From Elusimicrobiaceae bacterium (GTDB lineage: Bacteria > Elusimicrobiota > Elusimicrobia > Elusimicrobiales > Elusimicrobiaceae), in contig JAEEIL010000025.1 in assembly GCA_016281355.1 (NCBI GenBank), positions 1 to 64,000 of the forward strand: a stretch of DNA of 64,000 bases, in the 5' to 3' direction. Numbering within the stretch: position 1 is the stretch's first letter; each line of letters starts with the position of its first letter. Of this stretch, positions 25,336-34,833 are shown one piece after another. Under the pieces are notes generated by a model. That model had not been told where the DNA came from. It searched no databases and worked only from the letters and a program-made list of their open reading frames with translations. The position numbers were made by a program, and so were the translations under genes.

Positions 25336-26763
25336 TTAAAAAGCATAAGGATTTGTGTCATCTTCCTCATAAGTAGTTGTTTGTGGGGCAGTAGGAACAT
25401 CTACATTACTTGCACTTGGCACATATTCTTGTTCCTCAGGCATTGCATAAGGATTACCGGTACTTGTATCTTGTGCCGGTTGGTTGTAACTTTGGCTATA
25501 ACTTTCTTGACTATAACTTTGTTCGGAATAACTATGTTGTTCCGGTATTTGCTGGCTTGCCGCATTTTCCTGTTGTGTTACAACAACTGTACTTGTTTTG
25601 GTTGTCGTAGTCACACCATTATTATTTTTAGTTACACTGGTAGTTTTTGTTACTTTCTTGGAAGAATTATTTTTTGCTTTCGGTTTAGCGGTCGGTTTCT
25701 TAACTGTTGTTTTTGCCACAGTTGTCTTTTTTACCGTTTTGCCTTCTCCTCTTTTAGCAAGCTCATTTTTAGCCAAACGTAAATTATATTCGGAACGCTC
25801 TATATAATTTCTGATTTCATCTGAGTTTAAATTAGAAAAATCTATTGCATAAGTTTCCTTTGATTGTGCTCCATAAGATCTTAACATCTCTTGCATTTCT
25901 TCATTTTTATTCTTAATAGCTATGCTTAAAATTGCATTTCCGGAAGCATCTTTTGTATTAGGATCAGCCCCTGCTCTAAGGAGATATTCTGCCATTTCAA
26001 CGTCATTATTTTTAACAGCATTAGATAAAGTTTTCTTTGTTTCGGCGTCTTTTTTATCTACGGTTAAACCATATCCGAGCAACATATTTATTGTGTCTTC
26101 ATCATTTTCTTTTACTGCCTTCATAAAAAGTTTTTGAGCAGATTTATCTTTCTCAGAAAGCCTTGCACCTTTTTGCAAAAATAACACAAGCATATCAGAG
26201 TCTTTACTTTCTAAAGCCCTGGTGAAAGCCGTTTTGCCGCTTTTATCTGCGATAGACAAATCAACTGCTTTTACTTCAAGCAAACTTGAAACTGTATCAT
26301 AATTTAAATTTTGAACGCCATGCATTAAAGCGGTTCTGCCTTGGTCGTCCTGGGCATTTGGATCTGCGCCATAATCAAGTAACAAGTTGACAACTCTACC
26401 GTTACCGACAGCTGCAGCAGTCATCAAAGCTGTTATACCATTTGCGGCAGTATCTTCTAGATTTGCACCTTTATCGAGTAATGTTATAATAATTTCTTCG
26501 GAGGGATAATTCGCGGCGACAATAAGCGGTGTTTCTTTTGCATCATTTTTTTCATTAGGGTTAACATTTGCAAGTAATAAAAAATTAACCCTTTCTATAT
26601 CTTGCTTTTTTATGGCTTGTATTAAAGAAGTATCATATAAGTAGCTATATTTCTTCTCGGTATTTTTTTTACCGTTATATAAAACCTTTTCATCATTAGC
26701 AGCATTAACAAAACCGACAACAAATAAAAAACAACTTAAAGAAACAAATATTTTTTTAAACAT
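25336..26763 (-). CDS. Exported ankyrin-repeat protein
   Basis: Predicted product of 475 aa from the ATG at 26763, chosen because GGAGG sits 7 bases upstream; an ATG 15 bases further up lacks this. A signal peptide (about residues 1-21) is followed by about seven ankyrin repeats (residues 40-310), e.g. NGITALMTAAAVGNGRVVNL. Next come a basic Lys/Ala/Thr linker and a Ser/Tyr/Gln-rich tail (SYSEQSYSQESYSQSYNQ). It is probably periplasmic or surface-exposed. The partner is unknown. Confidence 0.85.
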   Translation of the reverse strand: MFKKIFVSLSCFLFVVGFVNAANDEKVLYNGKKNTEKKYSYLYDTSLIQAIKKQDIERVNFLLLANVNPNEKNDAKETPLIVAANYPSEEIIITLLDKGANLEDTAANGITALMTAAAVGNGRVVNLLLDYGADPNAQDDQGRTALMHGVQNLNYDTVSSLLEVKAVDLSIADKSGKTAFTRALESKDSDMLVLFLQKGARLSEKDKSAQKLFMKAVKENDEDTINMLLGYGLTVDKKDAETKKTLSNAVKNNDVEMAEYLLRAGADPNTKDASGNAILSIAIKNKNEEMQEMLRSYGAQSKETYAIDFSNLNSDEIRNYIERSEYNLRLAKNELAKRGEGKTVKKTTVAKTTVKKPTAKPKAKNNSSKKVTKTTSVTKNNNGVTTTTKTSTVVVTQQENAASQQIPEQHSYSEQSYSQESYSQSYNQPAQDTSTGNPYAMPEEQEYVPSASNVDVPTAPQTTTYEEDDTNPYAF

Positions 26764-26837
26764 AAAATACCTCCGCATAAAAATATTATACCTTATTTAT
26801 ACTTAAATGCTATAATTATTTTAGGAGGATTTTTAAA

Positions 26838-27557
26838 ATGGATAATAAAAAAATAACTATTGCCGCAGTAATTTTAAGCCTTGGGCTTATTTTCGGCGGT
26901 TTTTTTACAGGCTACTATTATTATAAAGCTCATTTCGGTTCAAATTTTGTAACGGTAAAAGGCTTAGCCGAAAAGGCCGTTAAGGCAGATTTAGCGGTCT
27001 GGGAACTTAAATTCGTTCAAACCGGTGATGATGCCGTTGTCCTACAACAAAAAATGAATAATCAGGAAAAGATTATAACCGATTATTTAAAAACTTTAGG
27101 TTTTGAGGAAGGGGAAATAGATATCGGCCGTTTAGATACTAATGACTTAACTGCAAACCCTTATAACACGAATAACAATATACATTTCATTTTGTCACAG
27201 ACAATAACCGTAAAAAGCAACAATGTTGATTTAGTGGCAAGTTCTATCGGTAAAGTTGGTTCTTTAATTCAAAAAGGTATAATTTTTGACAGCCAGAGTT
27301 ATTCTTCCCCGGTAAATTATTTGTTTACCAAGTTAAATGATATTAAACCGGAAATGTTAAGCGAAGCCACAAAAAATGCCAAACTTGCGGCAGAAGAATT
27401 TGCCAAAAACTCCGGCGCCAAAGTTGGTAAGATACACAGTGCACAACAAGGTGTTTTCAGCATTTTACCGAGTGAAGAAATACCTTATTTACAGGAAACG
27501 CAACAGATTAATAAAAAAGTGCGCGTTGTTTCCACGATAACTTATTACCTAGAATAA
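26838..27557 (+). CDS. SIMPL-domain (DUF541, YggE-like) protein
   Basis: Predicted product of 239 aa. An N-terminal membrane anchor (about 8-28) precedes a periplasmic SIMPL domain. VTVKGLAEKAVKADLAVWEL (about 40-59) and FAKNSGAKVGKIHSAQQGVF (about 194-213) are the family's two conserved blocks. YggE proteins are linked to oxidative-stress protection, but the biochemical role is not settled. A strong AGGAGG ribosome site precedes it. Confidence 0.88.
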   Translation: MDNKKITIAAVILSLGLIFGGFFTGYYYYKAHFGSNFVTVKGLAEKAVKADLAVWELKFVQTGDDAVVLQQKMNNQEKIITDYLKTLGFEEGEIDIGRLDTNDLTANPYNTNNNIHFILSQTITVKSNNVDLVASSIGKVGSLIQKGIIFDSQSYSSPVNYLFTKLNDIKPEMLSEATKNAKLAAEEFAKNSGAKVGKIHSAQQGVFSILPSEEIPYLQETQQINKKVRVVSTITYYLE

Positions 27558-27576
27558 GTTATTTAATACTTATTTT

Positions 27577-27604
27577 AAACCGCCTGTTAATTTACAGGCG
27601 GTTT
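27577..27604. terminator. Shared convergent terminator
   Basis: AAACCGCCTGT / ACAGGCGGTTT stem serving both the SIMPL gene and the efflux operon. The outer-membrane factor stop codon (27592-27594) is inside the hairpin. Confidence 0.8.
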
Positions 27605-29004
27605 TTATATTTTTTCGGATGTAAAAATTTATCTTCTTCAAAACCGCCGCCAACGGCAAGCGCCAAGGAAACAATAGCCTCAAGTTCCGCTTGACGGGTT
27701 TGAACTAAATTCATTTCAGCAGACAGTAAATTTTGTTCCACCAAAAGTAAATCTGTCGTATTAATAAGCCCGGCATCCTGCTGCATTTTGGTTAACTGAT
27801 ATGTTTCTTTTAAAGCATCCCTTTGTTGCTTAATTTCGTCAAACATTTTGCGGTATTGCTTATTTGCGTTTAAGGAATCAAATGCATCTTTAAAAGCAAG
27901 TTGCACGGTGTTTTGGTAAGTTGCAAGCATTTCCCTATATTTGGCGCTTTCCATTTTATTTTGCGCAATAATTTTACCGCCTTGAAAAATATTTAAAATA
28001 CCTGCGCCGGAAATTTGCCAAAAACTTGAATCAGTTTCAAAGAGTTTATGCAAAGGCTCACTTGCAAAACCGCCGATACCCGTCAAAGAAATATCCGGGA
28101 AATATGCCGCACGCGCCACACTTATTTGTGCATTTGCGGCAATTAAATCTTGCTCTGCTTTAACGATATCCGGGCGCCTTTGCATTAATGACGACGGTAT
28201 ATTTTCAGGCACATTGGGCAAGACAAAAATTTCCCCAAGCGTGGTTTTTGTTTTTAAAGGGTTTTCCACAATATCTTTAGGGCTTTTGCCAAGTAATACC
28301 TGCAAATTCGTTTGCGCTTTTAAAAGTTTTAAATACACGGTTTCCGCTTGTGCGCTTACGGAATGCATTTCCGCTTCCACCCTTTTTAAATCAACTTTAT
28401 TTATATAACCGTTTTGCAAACGGACTTGGTAAATTTTAAAATCTTCTTGCCTTGAAGCAAGTGCATGTTCTGCAATTTCAAGTTGTAACTGTAAGGACAA
28501 AACATTAAAATAAGCACGTGCAACTTGCCCGATTAAAGTAAGCCTGATTTGCTCGCGCGCCGCTTTTGAGGATAACCATGAAGCAAAAGCACTCTTGCTT
28601 AAAGCGCGGTATTTCCCAAATAAATCAATTTCAAAAGCAGCGGTCAAATTAGCCTCACTTACTCCTGTGATATAGGGGGTATTTGTATCTGCTTTTGAGG
28701 GGTTGAAGTTTGCCTGTACGCTAGGCAAACGGCCACCGCGCGCACCAATATAATTGGCACGTGCGTAATCAAGGCGTGCGGTTGCGGCAAGCAAATCGGT
28801 ATTATAAACAAGGGCTTCGTTTATAATTTCGTTTAAGGTGTCGTCTTGAAACATCTCCCACCAATTAGGATTAAATGATGCAAAATATTCCGCATCTTCA
28901 GAAGTATTTTGCGGCAAATCATATACGGGTTTTTTATATTTTGGCCCTAGCATGCAAGCACAAGTAAAAACTGTTAATACTAAAAGTGAAAATAACTTTT
29001 TCAT
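27592..29004 (-). CDS. Outer-membrane efflux lipoprotein (NodT/OprM family)
   Basis: Predicted product of 470 aa. Lipoprotein signal with the cysteine in FTCACMLGPKYKKP, then two TolC-type outer-membrane-efflux repeats with long coiled coils, e.g. VARAYFNVLSLQLQLEIAE and QRRPDIVKAEQDLIAAN. It forms the outer-membrane channel of a tripartite pump. It is the third gene of the MFP-RND-OMF operon and overlaps the RND gene by 4 bases. Confidence 0.93.
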   Translation of the reverse strand: MKKLFSLLVLTVFTCACMLGPKYKKPVYDLPQNTSEDAEYFASFNPNWWEMFQDDTLNEIINEALVYNTDLLAATARLDYARANYIGARGGRLPSVQANFNPSKADTNTPYITGVSEANLTAAFEIDLFGKYRALSKSAFASWLSSKAAREQIRLTLIGQVARAYFNVLSLQLQLEIAEHALASRQEDFKIYQVRLQNGYINKVDLKRVEAEMHSVSAQAETVYLKLLKAQTNLQVLLGKSPKDIVENPLKTKTTLGEIFVLPNVPENIPSSLMQRRPDIVKAEQDLIAANAQISVARAAYFPDISLTGIGGFASEPLHKLFETDSSFWQISGAGILNIFQGGKIIAQNKMESAKYREMLATYQNTVQLAFKDAFDSLNANKQYRKMFDEIKQQRDALKETYQLTKMQQDAGLINTTDLLLVEQNLLSAEMNLVQTRQAELEAIVSLALAVGGGFEEDKFLHPKKYKNRL

Positions 29005-32000
29005 TCTCTATCTCCTTTAGGCAATTCGAAATTAGGAACTTCACCGCGTTTTTTGTTAAGTAAATAGAAGAACAAAGGCACAAAACACGGCGCAAAAACC
29101 GTCGCCCCAAGCATACCGAAAACTACCGCAGTTCCAAGTGAAATCTGGCTGGCTGCGCCTGCACCCGAACTTGTGGCAAGCGGAACAGTACCCAAAATAA
29201 ATGCAAGAGAGGTCATAATAATAGGCCTAAAACGTATTTTAGCACCTTGCATGGCAGCTGCGGCGGCACTTGCACCTTTTTGTTTAAGCATAAGCGCAAA
29301 TTCCACAATCAAAATGGCATTTTTGGCCGCAAGCCCGACAAGTGCTACAAGTGCTACTTGGAAATATATACCATTACTTAAACCCCTAAACCAAGTGCCT
29401 AAAAAAGCACCGAATATGGCAAAAGGAACAGCGGTAAGAACACAAAACGGAAGCGACCAACTTTCATATTGTGCCGCCAAAATTAAAAATACTACGACAA
29501 TGCCCAAAAGCAAAATTAAGGCTGAAGAACTGCCGCTTTGTGTTTCTTCCAAAGCGGTACCGCTCCAGGAAAGTGCATAATTTTCCGGCAAGAGTTTTTG
29601 GGCAAGTGTTTCAAGTTCTTTTATTGCCTGGCCGGAACTTATGCCCTCAGGCGTAATAACCAAATTGGCAGACGGAAATGCATTAAAACGTTCAACAATA
29701 CTTGGGCCAAGGCTAGGCGTAATATTTGCAACCGCAGATAATGGCACCATAGAACCTGTATTTGATTTTATATACAAATTACCCACTTGCTCCGGTGTTT
29801 GGCGGGCGCTATCTTCCGCTTGAATCATCACTTTAAAATTGCGGGAATAAAGCGTAAAATCATTTATATAACTTGCGCCGATTGTGGCGGCAAGTGTATT
29901 ATATAAATCATCCAAATTTAAACCCATGGAAAGTGCTTTTATATTATCTACCGTCAAAGTATATTGCGGGTAACTTGCGGAATATGTTGTTTGCGTATTA
30001 TTCAATCCTTTAATTTTTTTAACTTCCTCAATAAATTTATTTGTAACATCTGCAAGTTCTTCAGGCGTACCGTTACCTTTATTTTGGATATAACCTTCAA
30101 TACCGCCTGTTGTACTTAAACCCATAATCGGCGGCGGCATAAAAGGCAAAATAAATGCTTTAGGAACTTTATTTTGAGCTACCTGTGATATTTGCCCAAC
30201 TAAGGCACTTGCACTTTGATTTTTTTTGGTTCTTTTGCTCCAGTCTTTTAATGTAACGAAACTGGCTATTGCATTTGTTTGGCTTGTTGAATTTAAAATA
30301 TTAAAACCGCTGAATGTAAATTCCTTTTTAACTTCGGGGAAAGAAAGTAAAACATCTTCCACCTGTTTGGCAATTTCATCTGTTTGGCTTAATGATGTTG
30401 CAGGGTCTAAACCGGAATATACCATCAAAAGCCCCTGGTCTTCATCCGGTAATAAATTTGACGGCACCATCTTAAATAATATAAAAGCAAGCAAACAAAA
30501 TACCGCAAATAAAATTACGCCGAGTTTTACCTTTCGTATAAAGAATTCACTTACATTAACATATTTATCAGTAAACTTTTCAAATAAATTATCGAAGTGA
30601 AAGAAAAACCCTTTTGTAACTTTTCTTTCTTTTTCAAGCATTAACGCGCACATTGCCGGTGTTAAAGTAAGTGCCATTAAGCCTGAAATTACGACTGAAA
30701 TTGCAATAGTAATAGCAAATTGCTGATACATTACACCACTAAAACCGCCCATAAAACCAACCGGAATAAATACCGAACACAAAACCAAAACTATTGCTAC
30801 AATCGGCCCGCTTACTTCGTTCATGGCCTGCGTTACAGCCTCTTTAACAGGGAGGTTTTGCGTAGTTAAAATTCTGTCCGCATTTTCAATTACGACGATA
30901 GCATCATCCACAACCATACCGATAGCCAAAACAAGGCCAAACAAAGTCAAACTGTTTATAGAGAATCCAAGCATCAACATCCCCAAAAATGCACCGATAA
31001 TTGCAACCGGAACAACAACGCAAGGTATGACGGTGGCGCGCCAGTCTTTTAAAAATAAAAACACAACAAAAAACACCAAAATAAATGCTTCAATTAAAGT
31101 TACGATAACACCTTTAATTGATTCTTTAACGAAAACAGTTGTATCATAAGCAATATCATAACTAATGCCTTCCGGGAAATTTTGCGCCATTTGGTTAAGG
31201 GCTTTTTTGGCTAGATTTGCCGTCTCAACCGCATTTGCACCGGCACTTAAATAAATACCTATAGGAACGGCAGGTTTTTTATCATAATAACCTTGGGAAG
31301 TATAAGTTTGCGCACCTAAATTAACATCAGCAATATCTTTTATACGCAAGGTGCTACCGTCAGGGGAAGCACGCAAAATAATATTTTCAAATTGCTCCGG
31401 TGTAACAAGGCGCGGGGGGGTAATTAAAGGGAAAGTTTTTAAAATTCTGTCACTCATCGGCATAGCACCGATTGTACCGCCGCTGCGTTGCGTGTTTTGC
31501 GTTTGTACGGCGGAAATTACTTCGTTTACATCCAAATTGAACCGATTAAACAAATCAGGTTTAAGCCAAATTCTTATGGCATAATCATTGGTGGTCATTA
31601 CTTGTGCATCACCTACACCTTTTATACGCTTTAACTCGTCAATAATATTTACAAGCGCATAATTGCCGATATAGTTAACATCATACATACCGTCGGGGGA
31701 ATAAAGCGTTGCAAGCAAAACGAGTGATGATGATCGTTTTTGGACGGTAAGCCCATATTTGGTAACTTCCGTAGGTAAAGAAGAACTTGCCTGTTGCACA
31801 CGGTTATTCACGTCAATAAGTGCTTTATCGGGGTCACTACCGATTTTAAAATAAACGGTTAAAGACATTGAACCGTCTGCGCTGGAAGTAGAATCCATAT
31901 AAAGCATATTTTCAACACCGTTTATTTGTTCTTCAAGCGGTGCTGCAACTGTTTGGGCAATAACTTCAGGGGAAGCCCCCAAATAAGTTGCCGAAACTTC

Positions 32001-32132
32001 TATTGTAGGAGGTGTCAAATTGGGGTATTGCTCTATCGGTAGTTTAGTTATTGCTACAATACCGCCAAGCATAATAAGCAAGGCCAAGACTGTTGCAAAA
32101 ATAGGGCGGTTTATAAAAAATTTTGAAATCAT
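29001..32132 (-). CDS. RND multidrug efflux transporter (HAE1/AcrB family)
   Basis: Predicted product of 1043 aa, the usual AcrB length, with 12 membrane helices and two large periplasmic loops. The N-terminus FFINRPIFATVLALLIMLGG is typical of HAE1. The proton-relay pair is in GMVVDDAIVVIENADR (about 405-415), and the partner lysine is in LAAKNAILIVEFA (about 935-947). It is a proton-driven drug or lipophile pump in the inner membrane. Overlaps the MFP gene by 4 bases. Confidence 0.96.
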   Translation of the reverse strand: MISKFFINRPIFATVLALLIMLGGIVAITKLPIEQYPNLTPPTIEVSATYLGASPEVIAQTVAAPLEEQINGVENMLYMDSTSSADGSMSLTVYFKIGSDPDKALIDVNNRVQQASSSLPTEVTKYGLTVQKRSSSLVLLATLYSPDGMYDVNYIGNYALVNIIDELKRIKGVGDAQVMTTNDYAIRIWLKPDLFNRFNLDVNEVISAVQTQNTQRSGGTIGAMPMSDRILKTFPLITPPRLVTPEQFENIILRASPDGSTLRIKDIADVNLGAQTYTSQGYYDKKPAVPIGIYLSAGANAVETANLAKKALNQMAQNFPEGISYDIAYDTTVFVKESIKGVIVTLIEAFILVFFVVFLFLKDWRATVIPCVVVPVAIIGAFLGMLMLGFSINSLTLFGLVLAIGMVVDDAIVVIENADRILTTQNLPVKEAVTQAMNEVSGPIVAIVLVLCSVFIPVGFMGGFSGVMYQQFAITIAISVVISGLMALTLTPAMCALMLEKERKVTKGFFFHFDNLFEKFTDKYVNVSEFFIRKVKLGVILFAVFCLLAFILFKMVPSNLLPDEDQGLLMVYSGLDPATSLSQTDEIAKQVEDVLLSFPEVKKEFTFSGFNILNSTSQTNAIASFVTLKDWSKRTKKNQSASALVGQISQVAQNKVPKAFILPFMPPPIMGLSTTGGIEGYIQNKGNGTPEELADVTNKFIEEVKKIKGLNNTQTTYSASYPQYTLTVDNIKALSMGLNLDDLYNTLAATIGASYINDFTLYSRNFKVMIQAEDSARQTPEQVGNLYIKSNTGSMVPLSAVANITPSLGPSIVERFNAFPSANLVITPEGISSGQAIKELETLAQKLLPENYALSWSGTALEETQSGSSSALILLLGIVVVFLILAAQYESWSLPFCVLTAVPFAIFGAFLGTWFRGLSNGIYFQVALVALVGLAAKNAILIVEFALMLKQKGASAAAAAMQGAKIRFRPIIMTSLAFILGTVPLATSSGAGAASQISLGTAVVFGMLGATVFAPCFVPLFFYLLNKKRGEVPNFELPKGDRE

Positions 32133-33493
32133 AAATTGCCACCTGCCATCATTTTCTTATTTTGTATATCAGATTCCTTTTGGGCTTGGGTTCTTATGTC
32201 TTGCTCACTACTAGGTTGAAACTTTTGAAGCAAGGCATCAAGGGCCGCTGTTCCGTTTTGTTGCTTTTCTACATTGATTACAGGTTTTTGTATTGGCTCA
32301 AAAGCTTCATATTCCGGTTTTACAGGCAAACCTTCCCTAATTTTTATTAAACCTCCTGAAACTACGGTTTGCCCTTCAGTTAAACCTTTAGTAACTATTG
32401 CGATATTACCTTGGCTTTGCATTTCAATAAAATTGGCTTTAGCTTTGCCGTTTTCTATTGTATATACTAAATTGCCTTTTGTAGTTTGTAAGATAGCAGA
32501 GGTGGGAATAACAATAGCATTTTTATAATTCGCGCCATGCAATTTAACACGAACAAATTGTTTAGGCATTAAAACTTTTTGATTTAAAGGATTGGCAACC
32601 TGCGCTTTGATATTTATGCTGGAGGTATTACCGTCTTCAGACCCTGCAAAATAAATTATTTGGCCGATATTTTCATAAGTTTCACCCGAAGGCAAAATTA
32701 TTTCCACACTTAAAGGGGCGCTGTCTTTAGCAGTAAATTCCAATGTACCTTTCTCATAAGCGGAAGAAAGTGAATAAAAATCTTCCGCCGGCATGGAAAA
32801 ATTTATATAAAGAGGGTCAATTTGTTGTATGGTGGTAAGAATTTGGTTTACATTTATTAAATTACCTGCGGTTTGATTACTTTCCCCGGCAATACCGCTA
32901 ATGGGTGCTTGCACGGTTGTATAAGCCAAATTTACTTTTGCACTTTCTAAATCGGAGGCGGCAATTTCCATTTGCGCTTTAGAAGATAAATAATTGGCAT
33001 AAGCATTATCATAATCTTGGCGGCTTACGGCATTACTGGGCATCAGTTGCTTTACACGGTTAAAAGTAAGTGAATTATTTTCATAAGTGCTTTTGGCTTG
33101 TTTATATTGGCCTTCGGCACTTTTTACGGCAAGGGCATAATCTGTTTCATCTATTTGAAATAAAGGCGTCCCCTGCTTAATAAAACTGCCTTCCTGGAAA
33201 TTACGCGCCTGCAAAATACCGCCGACCTGAGCACGAACTTCCACTTCAAGGCTTGCACTGACTAAGGCCGGATATTCAAGCTGCCAAGGTAAATTTAATT
33301 TCAAAACTTTTACCGCCGAAACGGGCATACTGTTATCTTGGCTTGTCTTATTTTTTGCTTTGCAACTTACAAGCATTGCCAAACAAAGTATTATAATTAT
33401 TAAGATTGAAAGATAAACATGCCCGTGCAACAATTTATCTTCCTTATGTGCGAAATTATGATGTAATCTATGTTTATTTTTTCTACCCCTCAT
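32129..33493 (-). CDS. RND efflux membrane-fusion protein, lipoprotein type
   Basis: Predicted product of 454 aa. A hydrophobic segment ending LAMLVSCKAK suggests lipidation at cysteine. It is preceded by an unusual basic, His-rich stretch of about 25 residues (KNKHRLHHNFAHKEDK). The remainder follows AcrA order: barrel-sandwich half (VRAQVGGILQARNFQEGSFI), helical hairpin, second half with LAYTTVQAPISGIAGES, then the beta-barrel. A GGGGG ribosome site supports the chosen ATG. First gene of the efflux operon. Confidence 0.92.
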   Translation of the reverse strand: MRGRKNKHRLHHNFAHKEDKLLHGHVYLSILIIIILCLAMLVSCKAKNKTSQDNSMPVSAVKVLKLNLPWQLEYPALVSASLEVEVRAQVGGILQARNFQEGSFIKQGTPLFQIDETDYALAVKSAEGQYKQAKSTYENNSLTFNRVKQLMPSNAVSRQDYDNAYANYLSSKAQMEIAASDLESAKVNLAYTTVQAPISGIAGESNQTAGNLINVNQILTTIQQIDPLYINFSMPAEDFYSLSSAYEKGTLEFTAKDSAPLSVEIILPSGETYENIGQIIYFAGSEDGNTSSINIKAQVANPLNQKVLMPKQFVRVKLHGANYKNAIVIPTSAILQTTKGNLVYTIENGKAKANFIEMQSQGNIAIVTKGLTEGQTVVSGGLIKIREGLPVKPEYEAFEPIQKPVINVEKQQNGTAALDALLQKFQPSSEQDIRTQAQKESDIQNKKMMAGGNL

Positions 33494-33508
33494 ATATACC
33501 CCCGATAG

Positions 33509-33534
33509 TTAACTAATTAAAAAAGATTAGTTAA
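33509..33534. promoter_or_regulatory. Operator-like inverted repeat
   Basis: Perfect 9-bp arms TTAACTAAT and ATTAGTTAA, 8 bases apart. It lies immediately downstream of the predicted +1 (about 33537) of the efflux operon, where a TetR- or MarR-type repressor would block transcription. No regulator gene is adjacent. Confidence 0.65.
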
Positions 33535-33543
33535 ACTAGTACA

Positions 33544-33572
33544 ATTATATTATAAAGAAATTATTTTGTCAA
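33544..33572 (-). promoter_or_regulatory. Perfect consensus sigma-70 promoter for the efflux operon
   Basis: On the minus strand: TTGACA (33567-33572), a 17-base spacer and TATAAT (33544-33549). A fully consensus promoter in front of an efflux operon with a dyad at +1 implies strong but repressed expression. Confidence 0.85.
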
Positions 33573-33593
33573 GGGGGGAAAAATTTAATAAAT

Positions 33594-33622
33594 AAAAAAC
33601 GCGCTTGTTATAAACAAGCGCG
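33594..33622 (-). terminator. Intrinsic terminator
   Basis: CGCGCTTGT / ACAAGCGCG stem, 5-base loop, followed on the minus strand by six Ts. It ends the TraF-like barrel gene. Confidence 0.88.
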
Positions 33623-33644
33623 CTTTCATTTCTACAATCAAAAT

Positions 33645-34778
33645 TTAGAAATACCAGGCAAAACTCATTGATAAACCCAAAGCATTGGGCCAATCATGTC
33701 CTTTAATTTTCTCGGTTTTTTGACCTACCATTAAACCTAATTCAAAATCAAAACTATGACCGAGCGTACCGAAACCTGCAGTGAAATAAGTAGGGGCGTC
33801 ATCTTCTGCAAGATTTTTATTCATACCAACACGAAGTGGTACTTTTAAAGTATGATCATTCCAAACAATAGCCTCCATACCGAGGGAAAATTGTTGTGAT
33901 TTATAATCATCTATTGACGTTTCATTTTTATTTAAATCGACATCGGCTGCGATAGTTAAGCGGTTTTTAATAGGATGTATTGCAGCACCTAATCTATATT
34001 GCGGTTTTAATTTATACTCATCAGTATTCCATACGGTAGCATCGGATGCCTTTTCAGGCCTTTTAAATGAAGGAGTATTAAGATTTTTTGCTACGATGCC
34101 GATTTCAGGGTTAAATATGACATTACCTTTGAAAAGTTCTGAGAAGTTCACACTTGCACCAAGGTCTATACCCCAATCTGCTGATAATTTTTTATGATGC
34201 CAGCTCTTTCTTAAAAGTTCGCTGAAATCTATGTCGGAATTAAGAGCAAAATCTCTTTCCATCGTAGTACCTTGAATAACTTTTAAGTTACCGCCTAAAC
34301 GAACACCGTCAAAAAGATAAAAACCATAACCGACGGCACCTTCTGTAAATAATCCTGTATCCGCTAAAGCTTTTGATGATGTTCTGAGTTGTATTGACAT
34401 AACATCTAAAGATCTTATTGAAAAAGCGAAGTTACCTCTTCTCACACCAAAACCTATATCACTGTTTATCAAAGGTGTATAACCTTTCTTTAACCAATCT
34501 TTGATATATGACATACCTTCACCTGTCGCACCACCGGCCATGCCGACTTTCGGCATTTCCGCTTGAACGCCGAAATGAAAACCGTTCTCATCGGTTTGTT
34601 CATCCCACACAGGTTCACCTAGTAAAGCAGGGTTATAATATTGTGCGTTAGTTCCGCTTGCGGTAACCACACCTGCACCACCCATTGCCATAGAACGCGC
34701 ACCGACCATTTGCCAATTTAAGGCAAATGCCGATGAACTAAAACAAATTGCAAATGCTAATACTGCTAGTTTTTTCAT
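33645..34778 (-). CDS. TraF-like (PF13729-type) outer-membrane beta-barrel protein
   Basis: Predicted product of 377 aa with a signal peptide (about 1-19, ending AFA). The mature start, WQMVGARSMAMGGAGVV with NAQYYNPALLG, is the hallmark of the TraF_2/UPF0164/FadL-like barrel families. The C-terminus ends in phenylalanine (SMSFAWYF), as in BAM substrates. No conjugation genes are nearby, so the family name is not evidence of conjugation. Monocistronic with a good ribosome site. Confidence 0.8.
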   Translation of the reverse strand: MKKLAVLAFAICFSSSAFALNWQMVGARSMAMGGAGVVTASGTNAQYYNPALLGEPVWDEQTDENGFHFGVQAEMPKVGMAGGATGEGMSYIKDWLKKGYTPLINSDIGFGVRRGNFAFSIRSLDVMSIQLRTSSKALADTGLFTEGAVGYGFYLFDGVRLGGNLKVIQGTTMERDFALNSDIDFSELLRKSWHHKKLSADWGIDLGASVNFSELFKGNVIFNPEIGIVAKNLNTPSFKRPEKASDATVWNTDEYKLKPQYRLGAAIHPIKNRLTIAADVDLNKNETSIDDYKSQQFSLGMEAIVWNDHTLKVPLRVGMNKNLAEDDAPTYFTAGFGTLGHSFDFELGLMVGQKTEKIKGHDWPNALGLSMSFAWYF

Positions 34779-34833
34779 AATACCTCCAAAGTATCTTTAA
34801 GAAAATTATAGCATAAATATTATATAATTTGTT

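Noticed and set aside
33645-34778. Conjugation function for the TraF-like protein
   Set aside because: The family name only reflects a barrel signature; no transfer genes are near.
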